From CAYLLN01 sp964384375 (GTDB lineage: Bacteria; Planctomycetota; Planctomycetia; Pirellulales; Pirellulaceae), in the NCBI GenBank assembly GCA_964384375.1, contig CAYLLN010000021.1, positions 27,394 to 91,393 on the forward strand: a DNA stretch of 64,000 bases, in the 5' to 3' direction. The position numbers were made by a program, and so were the translations under genes. The notes below the pieces were generated by a model. It saw only the letters and a list, made by a program, of their open reading frames with translations, was not told the DNA's origin and ran no database searches. Shown piece after piece: positions 19,130 through 27,341 of this stretch (position 1 is the first letter of the stretch; each line of letters starts with the position of its first letter).

Positions 19130-19947
19130 ACGACGAAGTCGCGAAGAGCTACCGCGCGTGCCGAGCGATTTCGCGGCGGGCGGCATCGAACTTCGCCTGG
19201 GCGTTCTGGCTCCTGCCGGCCGAACAGCGGCAGGGGATAGAGGCTCTGTACGCCTTCGCTCGCCAGAGCGACGATCTGGCCGATGGACCAGAACCAATCG
19301 ACGTGAAACGCCGGCGACTCGCCGATTGGCGCGAAGGTTTGGAACAAGCGCTGGCCGGCCAGCCGCAGGGGGAGGTGTTTCCGGCACTAAGCGATACGGT
19401 GCGGCGGTTTGAGATTTCGCCGGAGTATCTGCGGCAGATTGTGACGGGCGTGGAGATGGACCTCGATCATGCGGGCTTTGCGACGTTCGCCGACCTGCGG
19501 CACTACTGCGAGCACGTCGCGTCGGCAGTCGGCCTCGCGTGCCTCGCCATTTGGGGCTGCCGCGACGAGCAGGCGATCCAGCCGGCGTGCGATTGCGGCG
19601 TCGCGTTTCAACTTACGAATATCCTCCGCGACCTGAAGGAAGACTCGGCAGCGGGACGATGCTACTTGCCGCGAGAAGACGTAGCAAAGTTCGACGACGG
19701 CACGACAGAGGGGATGCCGGCTGTCATTCGCTTCGAGTGCCGGCGAGCGGCTGAACTTTACGACCGGTCGGCGATCACGGCAAAGTATCTCGCCGGCAGC
19801 GGGCGGCAGGTCTTTCGCTTGATGCACGGGACATATCGCGCCTTGCTCGCGAAGATCGAGCGCAAGCCAGCGGCGGTGCTGGCGAGCAGGCAACGCGTCT
19901 CGCGGCCGCACAAAGCGTGGATCGCGATGCGGACGCTGTTGGGATAG
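19126..19947 (+). CDS. hpnD: Presqualene diphosphate synthase HpnD
   Basis: Condenses two farnesyl diphosphates to presqualene diphosphate, the first step of the HpnCDE squalene route. Motifs seen are YAFARQSDDLADGP (first Asp-rich motif, about residues 41-54) and QLTNILRDLKEDSAAGRCYLP (second motif, split around NILRDLKED, about 160-180). Length, 273 residues, fits. The start at 19126 makes an ATGA overlap with the hpnC stop; an in-frame ATG at 19117 would add three residues and overlap more. hpnE follows after 58 bases that contain a repeat. Confidence 0.93.
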   Translation: MNDEVAKSYRACRAISRRAASNFAWAFWLLPAEQRQGIEALYAFARQSDDLADGPEPIDVKRRRLADWREGLEQALAGQPQGEVFPALSDTVRRFEISPEYLRQIVTGVEMDLDHAGFATFADLRHYCEHVASAVGLACLAIWGCRDEQAIQPACDCGVAFQLTNILRDLKEDSAAGRCYLPREDVAKFDDGTTEGMPAVIRFECRRAAELYDRSAITAKYLAGSGRQVFRLMHGTYRALLAKIERKPAAVLASRQRVSRPHKAWIAMRTLLG

Positions 19948-19950
19948 GGG

Positions 19951-20040
19951 ACCAGACGACAGAGAACAGACGACAGAGGTCGGAGGCCGGAAGTCAGAAA
20001 CAACTATGTCCGATCTCCGACCTCCGACTTCCGACACTCC
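19951..20040. repeat. Low-complexity/inverted repeat carrying the hpnE start codon
   Basis: The gap between hpnD and hpnE holds accagacgacagagaacaga then cgacagaggtcggaggccgg and aagtcagaa. Directly after the hpnE ATG, tccgatctccgacctccgac and ttccgac follow, which is an inverted version of the tcggaggccggaagtc unit. The arms are therefore on both sides of the start codon and the 3' arm encodes the first ten residues of HpnE (SDLRPPTSD). Confidence 0.65.
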
Positions 20041-21430
20041 GCGCATTGCCATCATCGGCGGAGGATTGGCAGGACTCGCTGCCGCTGTGGCGCTCGCCGG
20101 CCGCGGATTGCAGGTCGAACTGTTCGAGGCGAAGCGCCGCCTGGGAGGCCGGGCCGGATCTTACTTCGATCGCGAATCGGGGGAGTGGATCGATCATTGC
20201 CAGCACATTGCGATGGGCTGCTGCACGAACTATCAGGACTTTTGCCGGCGAACGGGCATCGTTGAACTGTTTGACCGCTACCGCGAACTGGTGTTCATCG
20301 GACCCGATGGCGTCCGCAGCCGGTTTGCTCCGTCGCGCTGGCTCCCCGCGCCCCTGCATTTGGCGACGGCGCTCTGGGGGCTCAAATATCTGTCCCTTGC
20401 CGAGAAACTGGCCATCGCACGGGCGATGTGGCGAATGGTGCGTCAGCCGGCGACAGATGATGCGAATTCGCCGACAGTGCTGGCCTGGCTCCAATCGCAA
20501 CGTCATCCACCGCGAGCGATCGAACGATTCTGGCAAGTCGTGCTCGTCAGTGCACTGGGCGAATCGCTCGACCGGGCTTCGCTCGCCGCAGCCCGCAAAG
20601 TGTTCCTCGATGGATTTCTCACGCACCAACAGGCGAGCGACATCCTTGTGCCGCGGGTTTCGCTCGCGGAACTGTACGACGTGCGAGTGGCGAACTGGCT
20701 CCAGGATCGTGGCGTTGCGATTCACCTCGAATCGCCGGTCGAGCAAGTCCTTGCTGTGGGTGGCCGTCTGACTGGAATCCGTTTCGCCTCCGGCGAAGAA
20801 CAACCCTTCGATGCCGTAATCCTCGCCGTTACCTGGCAAAAGGCTGCCGATTTGATTCCTTCCGAACTCCGTCACCAACTGCCGCTAATCGCGCAGGCGC
20901 AGTCGCTTCGCTCCGCGCCAATCTCCGCGGTTCACCTCTGGTTCGCTCGGCCGATCACCGAACTGCCGCACGCGGTGCTCGTGGGACGATTGTCGCAGTG
21001 GCTCTTCCAGCGGCAGCGTGGCGAAGGAGGCTCCGACAACACGCATTATTACCAGGTCGTCATCAGCGCCTCGCACGATCTAGCCGGGCGCGATCGGCAA
21101 ACGGTCATTGATGAAGTGCTTGCCGACCTGCGTGCGGTTTTTCCCGCAGCGTGCGAGTCCCAACTCGTCCGCAGCAAGCTGATCACCGAGCACGACGCGG
21201 TCTTCTCGGTGCGTCCGGGCATCGAAAGGCAGCGCCCTCCAGCACAAACGACGACTGCCAACCTGTTTCTCGCAGGCGATTGGACGGCAACCGGTTGGCC
21301 TGCGACGATGGAAGGGGCAGTCCGCAGCGGCTACCTGGCGGCTGAAGCCGTACTTCGACTCTGCGACCAGCACGAGCCGGTGCTGGTTCCCGACTTGCCG
21401 CACGGCGCTCTGATGCGGCTGCTATTTTAA
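20006..21430 (+). CDS. hpnE: Hydroxysqualene dehydroxylase HpnE
   Basis: FAD-dependent amine-oxidase-fold enzyme, 474 residues, that reduces hydroxysqualene to squalene. The dinucleotide-binding motif IAIIGGGLAGLAAAVALAG lies at about residues 14-32, followed by ELFEAKRRLGGRAGSY. The C-terminal FAD-contact segment LAGDWTATGWPATMEGAV is complete. It completes the hpnCDE set, so squalene can be made; no squalene-hopene cyclase lies in the window. Its annotated ATG at 20006 lies inside a dispersed repeat, and residues 2-10 are repeat-encoded and are not part of the conserved fold. There is no other obvious start before the GGG motif. Confidence 0.92.
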   Translation: MSDLRPPTSDTPRIAIIGGGLAGLAAAVALAGRGLQVELFEAKRRLGGRAGSYFDRESGEWIDHCQHIAMGCCTNYQDFCRRTGIVELFDRYRELVFIGPDGVRSRFAPSRWLPAPLHLATALWGLKYLSLAEKLAIARAMWRMVRQPATDDANSPTVLAWLQSQRHPPRAIERFWQVVLVSALGESLDRASLAAARKVFLDGFLTHQQASDILVPRVSLAELYDVRVANWLQDRGVAIHLESPVEQVLAVGGRLTGIRFASGEEQPFDAVILAVTWQKAADLIPSELRHQLPLIAQAQSLRSAPISAVHLWFARPITELPHAVLVGRLSQWLFQRQRGEGGSDNTHYYQVVISASHDLAGRDRQTVIDEVLADLRAVFPAACESQLVRSKLITEHDAVFSVRPGIERQRPPAQTTTANLFLAGDWTATGWPATMEGAVRSGYLAAEAVLRLCDQHEPVLVPDLPHGALMRLLF

Positions 21431-21448
21431 ACCGCATGATTGCAGATA

Positions 21449-22450
21449 TTACAGGGCGGCTGGATCCGGAGATTTTTTGTCTTGGCGATGGCTCATCTGA
21501 GCAAAGATAACCGGGTCAACATCGTAGGAAATCAGATGCACCGCGCCGTCGGCAAACACAAATAAGCACGAACCGCTGTGCGAACTGCCGAAGCGCGTCT
21601 CGGGAGCAGCAGCAATATCGGCATCGATGACCGGCGGCGCGTTTCCCCACCGAATCGTGTCCCACGTCCAGCCCGCCACAAAGCCGTTGTCTTCGTCGGC
21701 CATCGTCGGATCGAGATTGGACGTAGAACGCCGCTCGCCGGCGAGGATCGTATAGGTCTGCCCGTCGGCGATATTTCCAGGTCCCGGTCGATCCGAAAAG
21801 AACTTGGGGTGGCTGGGAATGACGACTCCCGTAATGCCGTCGTTCTGTGCATCGACACTCGGGTAGGGGAGGATGCCTGGCATAACGCTCGTTCCTCCGT
21901 TACCTGCATAATCGATCCCGCCGCGCGGACACAAACCAATGCCGGCGCCCGAACCATCGAATGCCTCGGCCTGGCGACGCGAGGGGCAGTAGTAGCCAGT
22001 CACGACCAAGCCGGCCGATTGCCGCAGCTTGGCCAAGTCGGTGGCATTGGCGGGATTCAAGCGGCGAGAGTCGAAGGCCTGCGTTTGTTCGAGTTGCGGG
22101 AGAATCTGATAAGCCCAGCCCCATCCCCAAACACTCGATGCGGTGGCGTACTTCTGCTCAACATCCCAAGGCTGCGGGGCGTCTTGATCGGACGGGTTGG
22201 TCGGAGTGCTATGAAATCCGCCTCCATTGGGATAAACCTGCTGCGCCGTCGCGTGCTGCGTAAAGGCGAGACCGAGTTGCCGCAGGTTGTTGCTGCAAGA
22301 GGCTTGTCTCGATCGCTCGCGAGCATATTGCACCGCGGGAATCAGCATCGCCGTGAGCACGCCGATGATCGCGATCACGACCAGCATCTCAACCAGTGTG
22401 AAGGCGCGAGAAAGAACGCGAGCAGATTTGCCCGGTCGGAGAGAATTCAT
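21449..22450 (-). CDS. DUF1559 protein with prepilin-type N-terminus
   Basis: Pseudopilin-like protein of 333 residues, a family that is hugely expanded in planctomycetes. The type IV prepilin signal is visible as SRAFTLVEMLVVIAIIGVL, with the Glu at position +5 and cleavage expected before Phe; the hydrophobic helix continues to about residue 36. The C-terminal H-X9-DG motif is SHSGSCLFVFADGAVHL (His, nine residues, Asp-Gly). ATG 22450 is preferred over an in-frame TTG at 22456. It probably reaches the periplasm through a type II-like secretion or pilus machinery that is not in this window. It is convergent with hpnE, with an 18-base gap. Confidence 0.93.
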   Translation of the reverse strand: MNSLRPGKSARVLSRAFTLVEMLVVIAIIGVLTAMLIPAVQYARERSRQASCSNNLRQLGLAFTQHATAQQVYPNGGGFHSTPTNPSDQDAPQPWDVEQKYATASSVWGWGWAYQILPQLEQTQAFDSRRLNPANATDLAKLRQSAGLVVTGYYCPSRRQAEAFDGSGAGIGLCPRGGIDYAGNGGTSVMPGILPYPSVDAQNDGITGVVIPSHPKFFSDRPGPGNIADGQTYTILAGERRSTSNLDPTMADEDNGFVAGWTWDTIRWGNAPPVIDADIAAAPETRFGSSHSGSCLFVFADGAVHLISYDVDPVIFAQMSHRQDKKSPDPAAL

Positions 22451-22769
22451 GCCCAATTCCTTGTTCCGTAATGGGCCTCGAAAGGGAATCCGAGGTGAAT
22501 GCGACGAGGGCGGCCGTCACTTGCCGGGGGACTGTCTCGTGCCAGGAGACTGCCTTGTACCAAACGACAAGCCGCGGGCGAATGTTTGCCTCTTCCGTCG
22601 CCCGCCAGCCTTGGTGCCGCCAGCGCCTCAGTGCCGCCAGCGATTGATTATCGAGACGGCCCGCGTGCGGAGCAAGTATGATTCGCGGTTTTTTGGCGTT
22701 TTTGGTGCCGTCGCTGAACTCATTAGAGTTTAGAGCCAGCGTCCGTCGCCCGAATTCTGACGAATTCGG
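22451..22769. other. Gene-free interval between ppa and the DUF1559 gene
   Basis: These 319 bases hold the DUF1559 leader (read leftwards) and the ppa 3' hairpin. A 12-base direct repeat GTGCCGCCAGCG is present at 22614-22625 and 22631-22642. An imperfect inverted pair GACTGTCTCGTGCCAGGAGA / ACTGCC lies around 22530-22556. No open frame here has recognisable features. Confidence 0.5.
22750..22769 (-). repeat. Hairpin directly after the ppa stop codon
   Basis: CCGAATTC (22750-22757), loop TGAC, GAATTCGG (22762-22769) forms a perfect 8-bp stem immediately downstream of ppa. There is no T-run, so rho-independent termination is uncertain. The unit with its flanking CGGCTAC resembles the inner hairpins of the MITE-like element at 57588-57725, suggesting one repeat family. 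Confidence 0.6.
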
Positions 22770-23321
22770 CTACCGCTTACGAGAAAACCCCTGCCGCCGC
22801 TGTTCGCTGTAACGCTCCAGGGCGTCCTCGATGATCGGCGTGGCAAAGGCCGACGGCTGAAATTCCTCGACTTCGACCTGCTTCCCTTCCAACTGCTTAT
22901 AGTCCTGGAAAAACCGACGGAGCATCGTCAGCCGATGGATCGGCAGTTCGCTGGCCTCGCGAAAGCTGTTGAATTCCGGGTCGTCGATCGCCACCGCCAG
23001 AATCTTGTGGTCCTTCTTGCCGCTATCGACCATTGTCATCAGGCCAATCGCCCGGGCGTTCACCAGCGTCAGCGGATCGACCGCCTCCTGGCACAGCACC
23101 AGCACATCGAGCGGATCGTCGTCCTCGGCGAGCGTCTGCGGAATGAAGCCGTAATTCGCCGGGTAATGCACGGCCGAATAGAGCACGCGATCGAGCCGCA
23201 AGAGGCCGGTCGCCTTATCGAGCTCGTACTTCACGTTCGAGCCGCGCGGAATCTCGACTACCGTCGTGAATTCGAGCGGCAGCTTGAGGCCGGGAGTAAC
23301 GTCGTGCCAGGCGTGAGTCAT
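22770..23321 (-). CDS. ppa: Inorganic pyrophosphatase, class I
   Basis: Soluble family I pyrophosphatase, 183 residues, hydrolysing pyrophosphate in the cytoplasm. Family marks are VVEIPRGSNVKYELDK, then YPANYGFIPQT, then the catalytic Asp cluster EDDDPLDVLVL, and KKDHKILAVAIDDP. Start ATG 23321 (THAWHDVTPG) is chosen because residues encoded further upstream are repeat-derived and have no family match. The C-terminus HRLTMLRRFFQDYKQLEGK is intact, so it should be active. It is divergent from the TerB-like gene. Confidence 0.95.
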   Translation of the reverse strand: MTHAWHDVTPGLKLPLEFTTVVEIPRGSNVKYELDKATGLLRLDRVLYSAVHYPANYGFIPQTLAEDDDPLDVLVLCQEAVDPLTLVNARAIGLMTMVDSGKKDHKILAVAIDDPEFNSFREASELPIHRLTMLRRFFQDYKQLEGKQVEVEEFQPSAFATPIIEDALERYSEQRRQGFSRKR

Positions 23322-23528
23322 TGGTTCAGAAGGCAGGGGACAGGGGCAGGAGTCAGATTTACGGGAGAGGCACGAGAACGCCAGCAATGGTAGCACCGGC
23401 CGGCCAATCGCGGCATGGGGAGGGCAATGATTGCGGAAATCGGATTGCGGATTGCGGAATTGAAGTCCCCGCTGCACCTTGGCGAGGCAATTGCGATAAT
23501 ATAGACCGATATGCAATCGGCCTTAATT

Positions 23529-23580
23529 CTGAACCCTGAACCCTGAACCCTGAACCCTGAACCCTGAACCCTGAACCCTG
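23529..23580. repeat. Tandem heptamer array (CTGAACC)n
   Basis: About 7.4 perfect copies of the 7-base unit CTGAACC, ending only 14 bases before the start of the TerB-like gene. Two further copies occur at 50796-50810, and both arrays continue into a similar tail (CCCTgACCgCTCCTC here, CCCTCACCACTCCTC there). The flanking conservation argues for a dispersed element, not simple slippage. Confidence 0.85.
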
Positions 23581-23594
23581 ACCGCTCCTCCCCC

Positions 23595-24170
23595 ATGCAA
23601 CCCTCTGACAATATCTTTGGTGACCGCCGCAAAGCCCTGGAAGACGCGTTCTTTCACGAGCGGGACCAGCAATTGCTGGAAAACCTGAAAATGGAGCTTG
23701 AGACGATCGAGGCTCACAAGCATCTGGCCCATGTCTCGGGAATTGTGGACGAGAAAGTGCTGATGAATCTCGTGAAGGCGGGAGTGCGAGCCGAAACGCT
23801 CACCGCAGTGACGCTTATTCCGCTGGTTGAGGTTTCCTGGGCCGACGGAGCCGTGTCCGACGAGGAACGCGAGGCGGTGCTCAAGGCGGCTGTAGAAAGC
23901 GGCATCAATCCGGGAACGGCATCGCACGGCTTACTCGAGCAATGGCTTCGCCAGCGGCCGGACGTGCGCGTCATTGCCGTCTGGAAGGAATACGTCCAGA
24001 CGCTGGCGAGGCACATGCCGGCAGATGCCATTGCCAAGATGCGCGAGAATCTGATCGGTCGAGCACGCAGAGTGGCCGAAGCTGCCGGCGGTTTTCTCGG
24101 CCTGACCAGCAAAATCTCGAAAGTCGAGCAAGCCGCTCTCGACGAATTTGAGCGGGCGGCGACGCCCTAA
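23595..24170 (+). CDS. TerB-like acidic helical protein
   Basis: Cytoplasmic protein of 191 residues with no signal peptide. Residues about 70-110 contain the TerB-type signature LIPLVEVSWADGAVSDEERE followed by VLKAAVESGINPG, the acidic DG-x-S-x-E-E loop that binds metal in TerB relatives. The N-terminal part is a charged helix (RDQQLLENLKMELETIEAHK) and the C-terminus (GLTSKISKVEQAALDEFERA) is also helical. No other ter genes are nearby, so a tellurite role cannot be assumed. The start ATG follows the (CTGAACC)n array by 14 bases, so the array forms its 5' leader. Confidence 0.7.
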   Translation: MQPSDNIFGDRRKALEDAFFHERDQQLLENLKMELETIEAHKHLAHVSGIVDEKVLMNLVKAGVRAETLTAVTLIPLVEVSWADGAVSDEEREAVLKAAVESGINPGTASHGLLEQWLRQRPDVRVIAVWKEYVQTLARHMPADAIAKMRENLIGRARRVAEAAGGFLGLTSKISKVEQAALDEFERAATP

Positions 24171-24178
24171 CGTGATTC

Positions 24179-24198
24179 GCACCATGTTTGCATGGTGC
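24179..24198. terminator. Perfect hairpin after the TerB-like gene
   Basis: GCACCATG, loop TTTG, CATGGTGC forms an 8-bp perfect stem 9 bases after the stop codon at 24170. There is no T-run behind it, so it may stabilise or end the transcript only with Rho. Confidence 0.4.
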
Positions 24199-24355
24199 AA
24201 GCGATACAAACGGCGCCGACGACCCAGCCGTGATGCCTTTCCGCAGCGGTCAGGGTTGCCAAATCGCCACTTGTTGCCAAAACGCGTGCTACGGTTGACG
24301 GGGGGAAACAGCCTCGCGTGAGGCTGCGCCCGAAGTCGCTAGGAGCGGCGTCGCC

Positions 24356-27112
24356 ATGCACAAATCTCTCGCGAAAGCGAAAGAGCCAAACGCGAAAGCG
24401 CAGGAGCCGGTCGCGCGAGCGATGCCGCACTGCGTCGCTTGGCTGGCGGTGCAGGCATTTGTGGCAACGCTGGCTTGCTTGCTTGCCGGCTGCCAGTTCC
24501 CCGCCATCGATCAAAGCGGCCAGCGGATTTTTTCAGGAAGCACGTCGATCGCTCATCACGACGGCGGCCTCTTTCATCATCGCCGCGATCCGGCGCCGGT
24601 TCCCGCTGCCGTCACGCCCCCCGTGGTTGCTCCGCCGACGGTTGTCGTTCCCGGCACCCCGGCAGTGGTCGTTCCCGCCGCACAGCCGCCGTGCAATCCG
24701 CCCATCGCCGTGGTTCCCGTTGTTCCGCAGCCGCCGGTCGTGGCTGTTCCGGTCGTTCCCATTCAGCCGATTGCTTGCAATCCAGCCGGCAGAGTCCAGC
24801 AAACGCCGCTGCCGCCGAAGCTGCAAATCGCCGGGCCAGCGTGTGAGAACGCCGACGCCGCATCGCAAGTCCCGGTGCTTAAGGTCACACCGTCGCGAAT
24901 CGTCGCCCCCGTCGGCAGCGAGGTCGCACTCGTCGCCGGCATTTGCGATTGCCGCGGCTACTATGTCTTGCGCCAGCCGTTGGAGTGGATGCTCGCCCAG
25001 GACGGCGTGGGGCAGATCATGTGCGTCGGCCGCGAAAGCCAGCATGGTGCGTCATATGTGCTGCGTCACTCGCCGCAAAAAGTGGCGACGAACTACGTGC
25101 GGGCGCACACCTCGACGATCGAGCAAACCGTCGATCGGGGCAACGGGAACCGGGCGGATGACATCTTCCTGCAAAAGGGGCAGAGCTACATCACGGTCAC
25201 GTCGCCGACCGAGGGCGTGTCGCACGTGACCGTTTGGGCTCCGAAGGAAAGCAACTGGGACCGCCGGCAGACGACGGCGACGATCTACTGGGTCGATGCC
25301 CGCTGGCAATTGCCCTCGCCGGTCAACGCCCGCGCGGGGCAAAAGCAGCTTCTGCAAACGGTCGTCACGCGATCCGGCGGCGCTCCGGTGAGCGGCTGGA
25401 TTGTGCGGTACGAAGTGCTCGAAGGGCCGGAAGCGAACTTGACCGTCCGTGGCGACAAGGTGCTGGAGGTGAAGACCGACGCGGCCGGCCGAGCCGCCGT
25501 CGAGCTGTTGCCGCGGACGATGGAGCCAGGCATCACGACCGTCGGCGTGCAAGTGATTCGCCCCGCCAGCGGCCGCGGCGATCTGCCGCAGATGGTCGTC
25601 GGCCAGGGGACCACCGCCGTCAGTTGGAGCACGCCGGGCCTCTCGGTTTCGGCCCTCGGACCAAGCAGCGTTTCGGCTGACGGAACGGTGAGCTACCGGG
25701 TCGAAGTCGTGAACAACGGCGACCTGCCGACGACCGGCGTCGTCGTGAATTACACGCCGCCGACCGGCGTGACGCTGCTCAATAGTTCGCCTCCGGCGCA
25801 AGTCTTCGGCCAACGCTACCAGTGGCGAATCGGCGATCTGGCCCCGCGGACAGCCAGCACGATCGAAGTCAACTGCCGAGCCGCGGTGGCGGCAGATATT
25901 CATAGCGTCTTCCGGGCCAATAGTGCGAACGACATGTCGGCCGAGGGGAAGGCGACGACGCGGATCTTCGCGAATGCCCTGTCGGTGAAAATGAGCGGCC
26001 CGGAATCAGTCGAAGTCGGCCGCGAAGCGAAGTTCCTGATCGACATCACGAATACCGGTAGCACGCCGCTCAGCGCCGTCGTCGCTTCCGATTCGTTCGA
26101 TCCGGGTCTGTCGCACGTCGGTGGCGGCGAAAGCCCAATTCGCAAAGCCTTGCCGAAGTCGCTCGAACCGGGACAGACCGAGAAGATCGCGATATCGTTC
26201 CTGGTCACGCGTCCCGGCCGCCACGCGCATCGGCTCGATGTGACGGCCGATGGCGGACACGCGGCCGGCGCCCGAGCGGTGGTGACGGGGATCGCGTCGG
26301 CGGCTCCTCCGGCAACGCCCGCCAAGTTGGAAGTGACGATGACGGGACCGAAGTCGCTCGAATCCGGCCAGATCGGCGAGTATTTCATCGAAGTTGCGAA
26401 TCGCGGCTCGCAGCCGGCCAAGGGAGTGCGGCTCGACGTGCAATACGGCGCGGAATTCGAGTTCGACCGGGCCAGCGGCGCGGGCCGGACCGACGACCTC
26501 GCGCGACGAACAACCCAGTGGCGCGTCGGCGACATTACCGGCGGGCAGACCATTCGCAAGCAGCTCAACCTGCGCTCGCTAGCGGCAGCCAATTCCGCCG
26601 TGGTGCAGGCCGCGGCAACGGCAGAGAACCTGACTGCACCGCAAACCGCATCCGCGGCCACAAAGGTTGGTGCGGCCGCCTCGGCAGTAACTCCACCGCC
26701 GATGAATCCGAGCAATCCACCGGTCACGCCTCCCGCCGCTGGCGATCTAAAACTGACCGTCGGCGACCTGTCCGATCCGATCATGCTGGGAGGCAAGACG
26801 ACGATCGTGGTGGTCGTCAAAAACGAGCGAGCCGTGTCGGACGAGAATGTGACCGTCACGGTGCAGGTGTCTGAAGGACTCAAAATTGCCGGCGCGACGG
26901 GCCCGACGGGCATTGCTACCATTGCGATGGATGCCCGCTCGATAGAGTTCGTCCCGGTCACGGAAATCACCGCAGGAGAGACCCTGCGAGCGTTCAAGAT
27001 CGATGCGACCGGCGAAAAGGCGGGGAAGCAAACGGTCCGCGTCAGTGTCACGAGCAAACGGAGCCCGGCTGGCGTGACTGCCGAGAGCGACACGACGGTC
27101 AACATGCCGTAG
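24356..27112 (+). CDS. Lipoprotein with DUF11/CARDB-like repeats
   Basis: Predicted 918-residue surface lipoprotein. The lipobox LLAGC is at about residues 42-46 after the helix VQAFVATLACLLAGC. A Pro/Val-rich low-complexity linker follows (about 70-150). Then an Ig-like N-terminal region, and from about residue 440 three to four DUF11-type beta-sandwich repeats with the typical phrasing YRVEVVNNGDLPTTGVVV, FLIDITNTGSTPLSAVVA, YFIEVANRGSQPAKGVRL and a last one near VVVVKNERAVSDENVTV. DUF11 repeats are found in secreted adhesive or structural proteins. ATG 24356 is the first start and sits 30 residues before the hydrophobic helix. Single gene; neighbours suggest no partner. Confidence 0.8.
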   Translation: MHKSLAKAKEPNAKAQEPVARAMPHCVAWLAVQAFVATLACLLAGCQFPAIDQSGQRIFSGSTSIAHHDGGLFHHRRDPAPVPAAVTPPVVAPPTVVVPGTPAVVVPAAQPPCNPPIAVVPVVPQPPVVAVPVVPIQPIACNPAGRVQQTPLPPKLQIAGPACENADAASQVPVLKVTPSRIVAPVGSEVALVAGICDCRGYYVLRQPLEWMLAQDGVGQIMCVGRESQHGASYVLRHSPQKVATNYVRAHTSTIEQTVDRGNGNRADDIFLQKGQSYITVTSPTEGVSHVTVWAPKESNWDRRQTTATIYWVDARWQLPSPVNARAGQKQLLQTVVTRSGGAPVSGWIVRYEVLEGPEANLTVRGDKVLEVKTDAAGRAAVELLPRTMEPGITTVGVQVIRPASGRGDLPQMVVGQGTTAVSWSTPGLSVSALGPSSVSADGTVSYRVEVVNNGDLPTTGVVVNYTPPTGVTLLNSSPPAQVFGQRYQWRIGDLAPRTASTIEVNCRAAVAADIHSVFRANSANDMSAEGKATTRIFANALSVKMSGPESVEVGREAKFLIDITNTGSTPLSAVVASDSFDPGLSHVGGGESPIRKALPKSLEPGQTEKIAISFLVTRPGRHAHRLDVTADGGHAAGARAVVTGIASAAPPATPAKLEVTMTGPKSLESGQIGEYFIEVANRGSQPAKGVRLDVQYGAEFEFDRASGAGRTDDLARRTTQWRVGDITGGQTIRKQLNLRSLAAANSAVVQAAATAENLTAPQTASAATKVGAAASAVTPPPMNPSNPPVTPPAAGDLKLTVGDLSDPIMLGGKTTIVVVVKNERAVSDENVTVTVQVSEGLKIAGATGPTGIATIAMDARSIEFVPVTEITAGETLRAFKIDATGEKAGKQTVRVSVTSKRSPAGVTAESDTTVNMP

Positions 27113-27117
27113 GAAGA

Positions 27118-27178
27118 AAGAGGGTAGGGGGAAGAGGGAAGAGGGTAGAGGGTAGAGGGTAGTGGGTAGTGGGAAGGA
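27118..27178. repeat. Purine-rich GGGTAGA low-complexity repeat
   Basis: The stretch agagggtagggggaagaggg continues as aagagggtagagggtagagg and gtagtgggtagtgggaagg. It is a strand-asymmetric purine tract just behind the DUF11 gene, of the same style as the other low-complexity spacers in this window. Confidence 0.6.
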
Positions 27179-27193
27179 ATGGCGGTTGACTCT

Positions 27194-27306
27194 CGTTCCC
27201 ACGCTCTGCGTGGGAACGCCAGTCTTGCCGCTCCGCGGCATATCATGCCTCCCGCTCCAGGGCCGCAGAGCGGCCGATCGTGTGTGCCCACGCAGAGCGT
27301 GGGCAC
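27194..27306. repeat. Composite inverted repeat, PTLCVGT-type element
   Basis: Two strong hairpins face each other: CGTTCCCACG-CTCTG-CGTGGGAACG (27194-27218) and GTGCCCACGC-AGA-GCGTGGGCAC (27284-27306). Between them lie two smaller palindromes, GCCGCTCCGCGGC and CCGCAGAGCGG. Read as protein the first gives LVPTLCVGT, a string I recall from spurious planctomycete ORFs. It is a dispersed-repeat unit in the leader of the LigD-like gene. Confidence 0.75.
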
Positions 27307-27341
27307 GAGCCGCCCTGAAGTCTGCGCGATACGATACGCGA

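Noticed and set aside
23529..23580. Heptamer array considered as a CRISPR
   Set aside because: Units are 7 bases with no spacers; it is a simple tandem array.
23595..24170. Tellurite-resistance operon
   Set aside because: Only a TerB-like protein is present; no terC, terD or terZ-type gene is nearby.
27162..27341. N-terminal extension of the LigD-like protein
   Set aside because: Encoded entirely by the PTLCVGT-type repeat; family similarity begins at 27342.
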